Positions 1 to 10,403 of a stretch of 34,435 nt of DNA are shown here, piece by piece. The translations under genes were made by a program, and so were the position numbers. Source of the stretch: Termitomyces sp. T153 (taxonomy: Eukaryota > Basidiomycota > Agaricomycetes > Agaricales > Lyophyllaceae); assembly GCA_018296165.2 (NCBI GenBank), contig JACKQL020000234.1, forward strand, positions 1 to 34,435, written 5' to 3'. Position 1 is the first letter of the stretch. Every line of letters starts with the position of its first letter. The notes beneath the pieces are model-generated. The model was not told the origin of the DNA, did no database searches, and saw nothing but the letters and a program-made list of their open reading frames with translations.

Positions 1-148
1 GTCTGAGGGGAATCCATTACTCCACCTCTGCAGTTTGATAGTGACAGACCTCAAGAGGAGGAGGACTCTTTGGAAGCCTGGGAAGAAGAAGTACATGAAA
101 ACTTGAATGCCCATGGTCAGTGTTACAAGACCAGATCAAGAAGGATCT
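1..148 (+). pseudogene. Element B gag, 5' fragment
   Basis: Reading frame 1, after an early TGA, gives an acidic, charged peptide (residues such as QFDSDRPQEEEDSLEAWEEE) up to position 148, where a family-A LTR interrupts it. An acidic leader like this fits the N-terminal part of a Gag polyprotein, and the next recognisable Gag sequence of the same element resumes at about 1276 on the same strand. The link between the two pieces is inferred from their order and their shared CpG-poor composition. The true start lies left of the window, and no 5' LTR of element B is visible. Confidence 0.4.
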
Positions 149-1210
149 TGTCAGGTTCTGCTGACCACAGGAGCAACTGGGCAAGTCCTTACTAGGCAGA
201 TGTGATGTCCTGCACTTATAACCTAGTGCTCTGGGGATGGTTTGTACCTTGGATGCTTGTGAGGGGAAGCTAGGGGGAGTGGTCTGAGCAAGTCTGGGGT
301 GGTCTGTGGAAGTCTAAGACCAAGTATATTAAATGTTGGGCTTGAGTGCACATCAGGTACAAGTCCATAAGCAAGTGTGTGGGCTGCGGGGTAAGCAGAG
401 GCTTCACAAGTGATGGGAGTGGAGCCAGAGTTTGATGGGGGATCAATTAAGTGTGATGGGTTCTGGGGCCAAGCATAGGGTGAGGTCCAGAGTTATCATA
501 TGAATGTTTGAAGGGTTGTAGCATGTGCACAGAGTTTGTAATGACATCAGAGTTGAAAGGAACTTAGGAACAATAAAGGAAACAGAGGTGGACAAGACAA
601 GATGAGACAGAACTGAAAAAGAGATAGATTCAAGACTAAAGATAGAAACAGAGATGAGACCAGGAAACATAACAGAAGGAAACATGAGACACAGGTAACT
701 AAGTAAAGCAATATCAAGACTAGAGTATGGAATGTTACTCTATGACTTATATACTAACTACTGGGGCAGCTCTGGGGATGGTGGGTCTGGTGGCAGGGCT
801 TGTTGGGGTCATGCAGAGTCAACAGGTGTTGGTTACAATCAGTGAGCAGGCCACAGCAATATATTGATGGGATCAGATAGGAACATGGGCCACCCCAGGG
901 TTCTCATAATGCTCTGGAGCTGGTCAGGTAAGTCAGAGTGACAATCCAGTGACATACACCAGTGTCAGGAACAGTGGGGGAGGGTTCCAGGGGCTCAAGA
1001 GGGGAAGGGGAAGTGTCAAGGTCCATAGGGAAACACTTTGGAGTTAGCCAGGGGGCTGTCAGGGTTTGCCAAAGAAGTGTTGGAGTTAGCCAGGGTGGGT
1101 GCCATGGGTGGACAAAGGTCAGGAGAGTTCAAGGGGGTATTGGGGGGGAACTCTAGGGGAGCAAGGTGACTGGAAACAAGGTCTGGGGGTTCAGATAGTG
1201 GGTTGTGACA
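149..1210 (-). mobile_element. Family-A LTR, CpG-depleted (3' LTR of a minus-strand element)
   Basis: This 1062-base LTR starts with TGTCAGGTTCTGCTGACC and ends with GGTTGTGACA on the + strand. It is the inverse of the LTRs of the + strand element at 11848-23142. The same landmarks are present as in the other copies: the reverse of a TATATAAG box at 746-753, a CAAGACTAGAG block about 30 bases to its left, and a few decayed 21-base units near 1030-1110. CG dinucleotides are almost absent, so it is old. The flanks GATCT (left) and TCACC (right) do not match as a target duplication. The right flank is internal element sequence, so this is a truncated element rather than a solo LTR. Confidence 0.85.
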
Positions 1211-1275
1211 TCACCCCCTGCTTTAGCATTGAGACCCTTGAGACATGGGGCATGAGTTGGGGATTAGTGGGGCTC
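1211..1275 (-). other. Polypurine tract and 3' end of a truncated family-A element
   Basis: Read on the minus strand, this stretch ends in a purine-rich tract (GCTAAAGCAGGGGGTGA) directly before the LTR at 1210. It matches 20655-20723, the internal end of element A, including CCAATCCCCAACT, CCCCATGTC and AGGGTCT. It is the only internal part left of the minus-strand family-A copy that landed in the gag of element B; the rest, with the second LTR, has been deleted. Confidence 0.75.
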
Positions 1276-3604
1276 CCCCAATATTTCAAGGAATTGGAAT
1301 ATCTCTTTGCTGACTGTGGCATTACCAATGATACTCAAAAGAAGGAATACACAGCTAGATATGTCTCTTATGACACAGCAGAAACTTGGTGTCAGGTTCC
1401 GCTGACCCCGGGGGCTCAGCTGCACTGGGCGAGTCCTTACTAGGCAGGCATGATCCCCTTGCATGGGCAACCGGACACTCGAAGGTGTTCTGGACACTGA
1501 CTGCTTGTGCAGATAGTCGGTGGGGTGTGATCCGAACAGGTCCGGGGAGGTCCGGGGAAGTCGGATTGTGAGGAAACGGGACAGGCTTGGCAGGGTTCAG
1601 GCAGAAGACCATATGGGAGATTTGCGGACGCAAAGGGGTAGGAGGCTATGCAATCAATGGGAGTGGAGCCGGGGTTTGATGGAAGATCAATTGGGGTTGA
1701 TGGAGTCTAGAACTGAGTGAAGAGCGAGGTTCGGATCTGGTGAAAGAGTGTCAGGGTTCGTAATTGTAATCACAGGGTTTGTGAGGTCGTTAAGGTTGAG
1801 GAAGACTTGGGCACAATGGTTGGACGGAGTCACCAAGACAGCGTCGGACAAAATGAAATGGAGTCGATATGGAACAAGAGTAGATTCGAGTGGAGATACG
1901 AAACGAGGACGAGAATGATAATGAAATGGAGACAAGACAAGACCGGGAGACTGAGATAAGACTGGGAGACTGAGAGTAAGGAAAACGAAACACAAAACAC
2001 AAAACATGAAACACAAAACACAAGAAGGAAACAATCAGACCATAGGTAATGTTAAGCAATAGGTAGGTAGGTAATATCAAGACTAGAGTATGAAGAGCTA
2101 CTCAACATCTTATATACTGACTACTGGAGAACTTCGGAGTATGTCAGCTGTGGCGGCGGGGCTTGGCGGAGCTTGACGGAGTTGGCAGGTGTCGGTTGTG
2201 ATCAAGGGTCAGGCTGCATTGATATGTTGATGGGATCATTTGGGAATGCGGGTCGCCCCAAGGTTGTTGTGACACTCCGGAATGGGTCAGAGGAGCCAGG
2301 GTGTTGAGTTGATGATGGGTGGCGAAGATCGGGAACAGCAGGGGTGGTTCTCGGGGTTCGGGAGATCCAGGGTAAGTGTCAGTGGCTGCAGGGAAGGCGT
2401 TGAAGTTGGCCAGGGGGCTGTCGGAGTTAGCCAGGGAGGTGTCGGAGTTAGCCGAGGTTGTGTCGGGGCTAATCAAAATAGGCACAGGGCATGGGCGGAA
2501 GTTTGGTGGAGCGTCAGGGGTTTTGGGGAACAGGAGGTTGCTGGACGAGGTGCGGGGGTCCGGGGGACAGGTCGTGACACTTGGCTTGGCTTACTGGAAT
2601 TTGGTGACAATGTTACAATTGGCAACAACACACCTTAACCTTACATGTACCAGAGATGGAAGGCAGCAGTGCTCAGGCTGTACCCTGGCACTGATGCTAG
2701 CACCCATTATAACCTTGGTGACCTCAAATGACTTGTCAACCAGACCTTCAACAGTGGCTTAGCAACTTTGGACAGGTTCTCTGACTACTACTGGGATTTC
2801 CAACATATTGCTAGATGGTTACTCACTAACAGCAAACTCTACCACAATGAAGAATGTTGCTTATTCCAGCAAGGTATTCCCACATCACTATGGTCCAAAA
2901 TTGTGCACTGGCTCAAAATCACACTCCCTGATCACCATCCTGAGGACCCTTATAATGTTGACCAAGTTTTCAAAGGTGCTAGTGGGTTTTAAAGGGCATG
3001 GACACCTCTACAACCAAGACCAGCAATGGCACCAGTGGTATTACTTTGTTGTCACCAATTGCTAATGCACCAGTGCCATTGTTGCCTATGCTTAAGCAAG
3101 AGACCCTTGAATTAGTGACCACCACAGCAATTGTCAGTGCCTTGGAATGTCTGGAAGCTCTTTTGACCAACAACAATGCTCAGCCTCATCAACAGTTTGC
3201 CAACAGCACATGCCACTTCTGTGGTGAAACAGGTCATACTATGGTTTGCAGCACTTGTATTAAGATGGAACATATGATCTGACAGGGTAAGATCCATTGT
3301 AACACTGAAGGGAAAATCATTTTACTGTCTGGTGCTATGATACCCAACTATTTCAGCAAGCAGTTTTACATGAAACATATTGAGGAATGGCACAGGCTCA
3401 ACCCAGGACAAATCATTACTGGCAGACTCTCTTGAAATGCTAACCCTGACCCAGAGCAAGTGGCAATGCAGCAGTTGCTAATTCACAAGATAATGCAACA
3501 GGATGTCACTATGGGCCAAGTGATAAGCAAGGAAGAATGGATCAAGACTTTGGAATGAGAACTCTTTGCACTCAGATGACCTGGTGAAAAGTTTGACAGC
3601 ATAC
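1276..3604 (+). pseudogene. Element B gag pseudogene (Ty3/Gypsy), interrupted by a solo LTR
   Basis: Two exon-like blocks, 1276-1389 and 2580-3604, join exactly across the solo LTR at 1390-2579. The first block reads PQYFKELEYLFADCGI and continues to DTAETW; the second resumes with LGLLEF and leads to MDRFSDYYWDFQHIARWL. This resembles the retrotransposon Gag domain common in agaricomycete Gypsy elements. A zinc knuckle lies at 3211-3249 (CHFCGETGHTMVC), with three rather than four residues between His and the last Cys. The downstream segment (GAMIPNYFSK, EEWHRLNPGQ) is the Gag-protease linker. Several TGA and TAG codons break the frame, and CpG is nearly absent. A second family-A LTR cuts the frame at 3605. 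Gag would form the virus-like particle and bind RNA. Confidence 0.8.
1390..2579 (-). mobile_element. Family-A solo LTR with 5-bp target duplication CTTGG
   Basis: This 1190-base LTR runs from TGTCAGGTTCCGCTGACC to GGTCGTGACA on the + strand. It is flanked by a perfect target duplication, CTTGG at 1385-1389 and at 2580-2584, and no internal element sequence is present, which defines a solo LTR. It retains many CG dinucleotides, so it is younger than the gag it interrupts. In its sense orientation (minus strand) it has a TATATAAG box (CTTATATA at 2109-2116), followed about 30 bases on by AGTCTTGATATTA, the presumed transcription start. About four diverged 21-base units lie near 2390-2475. Removing it and one CTTGG restores gag colinearity. 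Confidence 0.95.
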
Positions 3605-4757
3605 TGTCAGGTTCCGCTGACCCCGGGGGCTCAGCTGCACTGGGCGAGTCCTTACTAGGCGGGTGTGATTCCCCTGCATTGGTAACCGAACACTCGAAGA
3701 CGTTCCGGGTCCGGGTGGGTTGCGCGGGTAGTTGGGGAGATGTGATCCAGACAGATCCGGGAAGGTCCGGAGAAGTCAGATTGTGGGGAAACAAGACGGT
3801 CTTGGCGGGGTTCAGGCAGAAGGCCGTACGGGAGATTTGCGGAAGCAAGGGAGTAGGTGGCTGTGTGATCAATGGGGACGGAGCCGAGGTTTGATGGGAG
3901 ATCATTTGGAGCTGATGGAGTCCGGGACCGAGCGAAGAGTGAGGTTCGGACCTGGTAAAGGAGTGTCGGGGTTCGTAATCGTAATCGCGGAGTTCATGAG
4001 GTCGTTAGGGATGATGAAGACTTGGGCACAATGGTCTGACGGAGTCACCGAGACAGCGTCGGACGAGACGATATGGAACAGGAGTAGATTCGAGTGGAGA
4101 TACGAAACAATAACGAGAATGATAACGAAATGGAGACAAGACAAGACCGGGAGACTGAGATAAGACCGGGAGACTGAGATAAGACCGGGAGACTGGAGAA
4201 CGAGACACGGAACACGAAACATGAAACACGAAAAGGAAACAATCAGACCATAGGTAACGTTAAGCAATATCAAGACTAGAGTACGAAGAGCTACTCGATG
4301 ACTTATATACTGACTACCGGAGGACTTCGGGGTACGTCGGCTGTGGCGGCGGGGCTTGGCGGGGCTTGACGGAGTGGGCGGGTGTTGGTTGTGATCGGAG
4401 ATCGTGCCCCGCTGATACGTTGATGGGATCATTTGAGAACGCGGGTTGCCCCGAGGTCGTCGTGATACTCCGGAATAGGTCGGAGGAAGCAGGGTGTTGA
4501 GTTCATGATGGGGGGCGAAGATCGGGAACAGCGGGGGTGGTTCTCGGGGTTCGGGAAGCCCAGGGTAAGTGTCAGTGGCTGCGGGGCAGGCACCGAAGTT
4601 GGCCAGGGGGCCGTCGGAGTTAGCTGGGGGGGGCGTCGGAGTTAGCCGAAGTAGGCGCAGGGCATGGGCGGAAGTTTGGCGGAGCGTTTGGGGGTCCTTT
4701 TGGGGGTTCGGGGGTTTGATGAACGATGTGCGGGGTTTCGGGGAACGGGTCGTGACA
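3605..4757 (-). mobile_element. Family-A solo LTR with 5-bp target duplication CATAC
   Basis: This 1153-base LTR runs from TGTCAGGTTCCGCTGACC to GGTCGTGACA, with CATAC at 3600-3604 repeated exactly at 4758-4762. It has the most CG dinucleotides of the family-A copies here, so it is probably the youngest insertion. The promoter box reads CTTATATA at 4302-4309 on the + strand. A 19-base tandem repeat (GACCGGGAGACTGAGATAA, about three units) lies at 4145-4197. The minus strand has an open frame of about 300 codons (3902-4813), but this only reflects the lack of decay in LTR sequence and I do not call it a gene. Confidence 0.95.
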
Positions 4758-5715
4758 CATACAAGTCCTCCATGCAGCATATCGACTAGCAAACAATACC
4801 CCCAAGGTGACACTGACTAGCGACACTCCAACAGCTTCTTCCCCTTCTGATTCTACTTCAGTTCCTGCTGCTAAGCCTGCAGACAAAGGCAAAGCACCTG
4901 AACATCCTGTCACTAATGACCAACTGCCCATCACAGTTCAGTTGGCAAGCTTTGCTTAGTATCACAGGACATCAGGAATCAATTCAGGACAGCCATTATG
5001 CCTAAGCAACTTGTAGGAGCTAGCACTAATGCAGTACAGTACCCTAGCAATATTTTTGAAGATATTTTGCTGACTTTTGCTATTGAAGAACCCCAGTTTT
5101 TGCTAGGATCCAACTCTTCTACTGCTAATGGACTTACATCAGATAAAGCTCCTCTCACATCTGTTGACCCAGTTGAAGCTTATACTGATTCACTACCCCT
5201 TGGAGAAGAGCCCATGGTGCTCACTGTCACTAAGAATTCACATTTGCTTTATTCTGTTATAATGCTGATTGACAATAAAGAAGAAGTATAGTGTATCACC
5301 AACAGTGGCTCACAAATTATTTTGATGTCTGCCAGAATTGCTAGCAACCTTGGTTTATCTTATGACCCCAACATTGTTTTGAGCATGCAGAGTGCTAACA
5401 GCACAATGGATTGATTGCTAGGACTTGCCAACAACATTCCTTGCACTATTGGCAACATAGCAGGTTACTTGCAAATCCATGTTTTACGGTCCCCTGCTTA
5501 TGACATTCTCCTCAGATGCCCCTTTGATGTTTTAACTCAGAGTGTGGTCAACATGCTTAGTGATGTCAAGACCACCATAACTATCATGGATCCAAACACT
5601 AGCATGCAACAAACAATACCAACATTTCCACATGGCAAATCAAAAAGAAACAATCACCAAAACATTCACTTTGGAACAGAAGCACTCCACTGCTTTCATT
5701 GCCAAAGACATTAAT
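4758..5715 (+). pseudogene. Element B Gag-Pol linker and aspartic protease pseudogene
   Basis: After the CATAC duplication the frame continues as a Ser/Thr/Pro/Ala-rich linker (TPTASSPSDSTSVPAAKPAD). A retropepsin-like domain follows at about 5285-5560: NSGSQIILMSARIASNLGLS, a middle loop, and IHVLRSPAYDILL. This is the protease type found in agaricomycete Gypsy elements. The catalytic Asp of the D-S-G motif is Asn here (AAC, 5301-5303), so the enzyme would be inactive even without the stops at about 5290 and 5413. It would have cleaved Gag-Pol in the particle. CG is almost absent; one of the few is at about 5489. Confidence 0.8.
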
Positions 5716-6440
5716 GACAATGATAGTGAAACAGCAGTCATTATCAGCTATGATCATACAACTGGTCTAGTGACTTGTATAGCTTCTTGTGATTTGGACA
5801 AAGACATTGTACTTACTGATTCTACCACACAGACAAACCCTGCCTTAGTTTATCTTTATGCTACTGCTAGCAACCTTTCTGATTTTTTGCTACCTCCATG
5901 TTCATATCTTGTTTCTACTGATACTCCTAACCCTTTGATTCTTGGACAGACTTTGCCCATTGCTACAGACATTACTACCATCTATGTTAACACCCCCTTT
6001 CCTGCTCAGTTTGTTGCTAACAAACCTGCTAAGCAAAAAGGTGTCCAGGCACAGAAGAAGTACAAGCCCATTGCTATAAAGACCAAACCTGTTGCCAGCC
6101 ATGTTAGCAAAGACTTTCAAATCAAGCAACATATTATTGGCAACTCACTAGCAACAATGCCAGCACTCAACCCAAATCCACTGCCATTTGTGCCAATGCA
6201 GTGATTCACTAGTGAACAACAAGCAAAATTTGTCAAAGACCACAACACAGGCTTTCTCACTAGCAATGAAATCAACATTCTTGTCAACATTGTCACCAAG
6301 CAATGAAAGGCTTTCACTTAGGAGGACTCTGAACAAGGAAGTTTGTGCCCTGACTTCTTTCTGCCAGTATGTGCATACTGACAATTCCCCATGTACCTTG
6401 GGTTCAGCACAATTGCCACATACTCCCAGGCCTAGAAAAG
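5716..6440 (+). pseudogene. Element B Pol linker between protease and reverse transcriptase
   Basis: The frame reads on from the protease (EKAL-type charged stretches, then NPLPFVPMQ near 6180) into a low-complexity linker rich in Thr, Ala and Asn. It contains short blocks that resemble the protease-RT connector of such elements, such as ITTIYVNTPFPAQF near 5970-6010 and the segment around 6188-6320. One TGA at 6202-6204 and later breaks show decay. No catalytic motif is visible. It is annotated as part of the same Pol because strand, order and composition match both neighbours. Confidence 0.55.
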
Positions 6441-7715
6441 GAAGTATGTGAAATCATTTGCAACAAGATCAAGGCTGGCATCTACAAGCCTTCAAACTCT
6501 GCTTATTGCTTGTGATGGTTTTGTGTCCTCAGGAAGAATGGTAAGCTCAGGATTGTACACAGTCTAGAGCTGCTAAACCATGTCACCATTCACCATTCCA
6601 GAGTACCACCATTCCCAGATCATGTTGCTGAATCTTTTGCTGGATGCATTTGTGGCACCACCCTTGACCTCTATGTTGGCTATGACAAGCAACTTATTGA
6701 CCCAGCTTCACATGACTTAACAACATTTCAGACTCCTTTTGGTGCACTTCACTTAGTAACCTTGCCAATGGGTTGGACCAACTCTGTGCTGATATTTCAC
6801 AATGACATTACCTTCATATTGCAGCCAGAGATCCCCCACAATGTACTCAGTTTTATCAACAACATTGGCACTAAAGGACCCAAGGACTGGAAGATTGTTA
6901 ATGGTAAACCTGCTAACCCAAACATTTGCTTAGCACTATGGAAGTTCTTTGAACTTCTCAACTGAATTCTCCAGTGAATGAAGCATTGCAGCGGTACCTT
7001 CTCTAGTCACAAACTTGTTTTATGCACCCTGACCTTCAAGATACTTGGCCATGTTTGTACAGCTAGCAGTCAAATACCTGACAAAAGTTGCTTAGCCCTA
7101 CTTGAGCACTGGGGTCCTTGCAAGTTGCTATCAGAAGTCTGAGCCTTTCTGGGTACAGTTGGGGTTCTTAGGATTTTCATCAAGAATTTTGCTCAGTGTG
7201 CCAACACCTTAACAAAACTCACCTGTGTAGGCATTCCTTTCAAATTTGGCCCAGACCAGATCAATGCTCAGCAGGACCTCATTAAAGCTTTACAATTTGC
7301 TAAGCCATTAGTTCCAATTGATTATGAATCACCTGACCCCATCATCTTAGCAGTTGACATGTCATATATTGCTGTTGGTTACTACCTTTGCCAGTGCACT
7401 AGTGACAACCACAAAGAATGCCACTACAACTGCTTCAGGTTGATTATGCTTAATGACAGAGAGGCTAGATTCAGTCAGCCCAAGTTGGAACTATATGGCC
7501 CTTATTGAGTGCTTCAGGCTTTGCTAATGTACCTCATTGGCATTAGGAACCTCATCATCAAAGTTGACACTCACTATATCAAGGGTATTTTACAGAACCC
7601 CAACATCCAGCCTTCCACTAGCATGAACCATTGGATCATGGTAATATTGATGTTCCACTTTGAGCTAGTTCACATCAAAGGAACCTTCCATGGCCCTGAT
7701 GGTCTTTTGTGATGA
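6441..7715 (+). pseudogene. Element B reverse transcriptase and RNase H pseudogene
   Basis: Reading-frame pieces in order give the RT fingers (AGIYKPSNSAYC, LRKNGKLRIVHSLELLN), the palm (FQTPFGALHLVTLPMGWTNS), the polymerase active site, the thumb, and the connection (FLGTVGVLRIFIKNFAQCA). The RNase H part follows (ILAVDMSYIAVGYYLCQC, NDREARFSQPKLELYG, then HIKGTFHGPDGLL). The active-site motif, F-I-D-D in this subfamily, reads FINN at 6852-6863; both metal-binding Asp codons are AAC. This Gypsy group with FxDD in place of YxDD is common in agaricomycetes. Stops at 6513, 6963, 7139 and 7506, and the loss of both Asp residues, mean it is dead. The enzyme would have copied element RNA into DNA and degraded the RNA strand. 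Confidence 0.85.
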
Positions 7716-8687
7716 CTGCTTCAGCCTAGTGACCCCCTTCCCAACAATAGCAACAACTCTGTTTATGAAGACTGGATCAATCACTTGCATGGTTTCCTTC
7801 ACCAAGTCCAGCTGCCACTGCCACTCCTTCACCGAGTCTCTTCAGCTTCATGTTGATTACTCCCTCTTGTAGAGTTTCAGCCTCTCCAGCCATTAGTGAC
7901 TTTTATTAGCAAAAGCTGTTATCTACTTAGTGAAGAAGTACAACTTGCATCATATTTGGATCTCAGGTTACAATAAGCATGCTAACAGTATTGTTGAGCA
8001 ACCTCATTTTGATGTTTGCCAAGCCCTCTTCAAAGCAGTTGACAGTGATCAGTCTAGGTGGAGTACAGCTACTTACTCAGTCTTTTGGTCAGAACATATT
8101 ACAATTTGCAAGCAAATGGGTTGCTCCCCTTACTACATGACAACTGGTACTCATCCTCTGCTGCCTGCCAACATAGTTGAAGTGACATGCCTGCAACTGC
8201 CACCGAACTTGTTCTTGTTGACAACCAACCTCAAAGCCTGCCAAGCAATTGACCTTCAATGTCACCAAAAGGACCTCAACCACCTTCACAACAATGTTCT
8301 TAGTGCTTGCTGCTTAGCCACCATTTGCTTTGAAGCAGAGCATGCCACTACAATTTGCAACTACAATTTCCAAGCTGGCAACTTCATACTTATGCAAAAC
8401 ACTAGTATTGAAGTAATGCACAACAAAAAAATGAAGCCTTGATACTTAGGCCCTTTGGTGGTGATCTCTTGTAACCTTGGTGGTGCTTACATCCTTTGTG
8501 AACTAGATGGCTCAGTATTGCATTGCCCTGTAGCAGCCTTTTTCTTGGTACCCTATTTTGCTAGAGAACACAACACAGTGCCTAGCAATGCATTCAACAT
8601 CAACACCTCTCTACTCTGTGAACTTGAGCAAACCAACTTAGTAGACAATGATGATGCTGGTGATGATGCCAGCAAAGAAAACTAAAA
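7716..8687 (+). pseudogene. Element B integrase remnant lacking the catalytic D,D part
   Basis: After RNase H the sequence jumps, within about 200 bases (7720-7925), to the C-terminal half of an integrase: KKYNLHHIWISGYNKHANSI, VEQPHFDVCQALFKAVD, YSVFWSEHITICKQMGCSPY, then a tail ending in DDASKEN before TAA at about 8685. The NSIVEQPHFD block is the region of the third acidic catalytic residue. The HHCC zinc domain and the first two Asp of the D,D,E triad are not present, and the space is too short for them, so an internal deletion of several hundred bases is likely. No chromodomain is seen. It would have inserted the element's cDNA in the genome. Confidence 0.75.
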
Positions 8688-8964
8688 ACATCACTTTTTG
8701 CTAAGCTCTAGCAATTTTTCTTGACTTTGCATCTTGTCTCACTATACCTTTTGCTAGTATTCAGAAAAACCATCAAAAATACCTTACAAAAATAATGTTC
8801 CACTTCACTATTCCTTTGCTTTTGGTGCTGCACTTTGCTGTTGTTGCTAGTGCTCAGCACACCTCTGGAGGTTTTGTTTTTGCCATGATGATTTACTGAG
8901 CATTTCCTCCATAGTCACTAGCATCAAGTGACAGTCACTAATGATTGAAAGTACTTTACATTTT

Positions 8965-8984
8965 GAGCCCCTTAAGGGGGCCAG
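8965..8984. repeat. Palindromic repeat copy 1 (GAGCCCCTTAAGGGGGC)
   Basis: The sequence GAGCCCCTTAAGGGGGCCAG has GCCCCTTAAGGGGGC as a near-perfect inverted repeat. A second copy starts 42 bases downstream. It could fold into a stem in the transcript of either strand. Confidence 0.75.
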
Positions 8985-9006
8985 TTTGTGATATACAAAA
9001 ACTATG

Positions 9007-9026
9007 GAGCCCCTTAAGGGGGCTAG
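9007..9026. repeat. Palindromic repeat copy 2 (GAGCCCCTTAAGGGGGC)
   Basis: The sequence GAGCCCCTTAAGGGGGCTAG differs from the first copy at one base (C to T at the 3' end). The pair is a 42-base-spaced direct repeat of a palindrome and sits in the shared 3' region of two convergent reading frames. Confidence 0.75.
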
Positions 9027-10124
9027 TCTATGTCCATGCTACCAATAACCAAAGAAATATGTACAGGGGAGGGATAGTCACTAGGCATCAAGGTCAGCAT
9101 TGTTGCTAAGCAGCTCCTCCATTTCCCCCTCCTCCTAGTCCTCCTTGCCAACATTGTTCTCTTGCTGCCAGGCCAAGAATGCCTGGCAGTCACTGCAATA
9201 CCCTGCCAACACTGCTAATGACCTTTTGGTGACAGAGAACCTTGCTCTTGCCACCAATAGCTCCTTTCTTGCTGCCTCCAACTCCCTCTGAAACCTCTGC
9301 TCCACTCCAGCCACCCTCTCATCATAGTCCATTTGTAATGTTGCCAATGTTAGCAGTGTTGGCCAAGCTAGGTCCTTGCCCAGCCACTCCAGTTCATTGT
9401 TGCTGATCTGTTGCAGTGGCATGCTGCTCCAGTTCCCCTAGCAAAACTGTTAGCAAACAAAGCCACTGATCTGTCATCAGACTCTCTCCTTATTCTTGTC
9501 CTTGTCCTTGTTCTCATTTATGTCTATTGCCTCTGCCTCACCCTCCTCCTCACCCTCAACTGCCTTGCCACTAACTGCTGGCAGCACCTCAGCAACTGTT
9601 GCCAAGGGAGTCTGCTCCCTCATCTCCATGTCTCCACACTCCTCCTCTATTTTGTTACTAGCAACTGTCTTCTGCCTCTTGGTTGTGGCAACTGGCATTG
9701 AACTTGCCACTTGTTTCTATGCCAGAGGCATGTTGTTGTTGTTGTTGTTACTGTTGCTACCCTTACTGCCCTCTTTGTCCTTGCTATCCACCACCTCCTT
9801 GCTCTTCTCTGGCTGCTTACCCTTAGTGACCCTGCTACTTCTAACAGTCATCTCATCTTGTGATGTTGGCAGGAGCAAGCTGGAATGCTTGACCTGAATA
9901 GGTTCACCATTTTTTGCCAACTCCCTCAGTCACTCCACAAATGCCCACACCTGTCAAACTGAAGCTGCCCTTGCTGCAATCCTCTTGACAAACTTTCTGC
10001 CAGTACTCAACAACTTACTGCTGTAAGAGCACTCCTTCCTCATATTATTGCAGTGATAGCAAGGCTGGGTCCCTGTTGGGTACCAACAGCCTTCTGAGTT
10101 GTTCTCTGCCCAGCAGTTGTCATA

Positions 10125-10175
10125 CTAGGAAAGGATTGTTGGCAATAGTGGTAACAAAGACTGCTGAAGACTTAC
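10125..10175 (-). other. Spliceosomal intron 2 of the antisense ORF (element B)
   Basis: This 51-base intron has a GTAAGT donor and a TTTCCTAG acceptor, phase 0. The unspliced frame stops at the TAG of the acceptor itself. Splicing joins exon 2 (ending KEPGV) to the Cys-rich exon 3 (starting YDNCWAEN). The branch site is weak. Confidence 0.7.
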
Positions 10176-10349
10176 CACTCCTGGCTCTTTTCTGAAAGCT
10201 TGTTGCTTTGCAAGCAACACTGTTGTCTTCCCTTTTGCCTTCTCCAGTACTACTCCAGCTTCCATCCCCATGTCCACTACTGTCAAGGCCTTTTGCCAGT
10301 GAAGCAGAGTCACCAAGCATTTGTTAGAAAAACTGTCTTCCATTGGTTC

Positions 10350-10403
10350 CTGCAACAATGTTAGCAATCACCACCAAAACTTAGTGACAGAATGATAACT
10401 TAC
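10350..10403 (-). other. Spliceosomal intron 1 of the antisense ORF (element B)
   Basis: This 54-base intron reads GTAAGT at the donor, TGCTAAC as branch site and TTGCAG at the acceptor. It is phase 0, between GAG and GAA codons. Without splicing the frame hits stops soon after the donor; with splicing it continues. Confidence 0.75.

Larger units (their letters stand above)
8688..9080 (+). other. Element B 3' non-coding region with repeated palindrome
   Basis: No coding potential is seen here. The stretch lies between the sense pol end and the end of the antisense ORF, so it is the convergent 3' region of both. Near its right side it holds two copies of GAGCCCCTTAAGGGGGC (8965 and 9007), each palindromic. 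The purine run AAGGGGG before TTTGTGATATAC could be the polypurine tract, with an LTR starting at TGTGATAT (8987), but no matching second LTR is in the window to test this. Confidence 0.5.

Noticed and set aside
1687..2080. Several hydrophobic minus-strand frames (membrane-like, rich in Phe, Val, Cys)
   Set aside because: They come from a pyrimidine-rich stretch of the LTR and recur in each family-A LTR with different frames open.
3902..4813. A 303-codon minus-strand open frame, the longest in the window
   Set aside because: It lies almost wholly within a young solo LTR, continues past the LTR edge into element B, has Ser/Pro low complexity and no domain; older LTR copies of the same family have it closed.
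9496..9897. A 133-codon + strand frame rich in Leu and Ser
   Set aside because: It is the shadow of the Lys/Glu/Ser-rich antisense ORF on the other strand.
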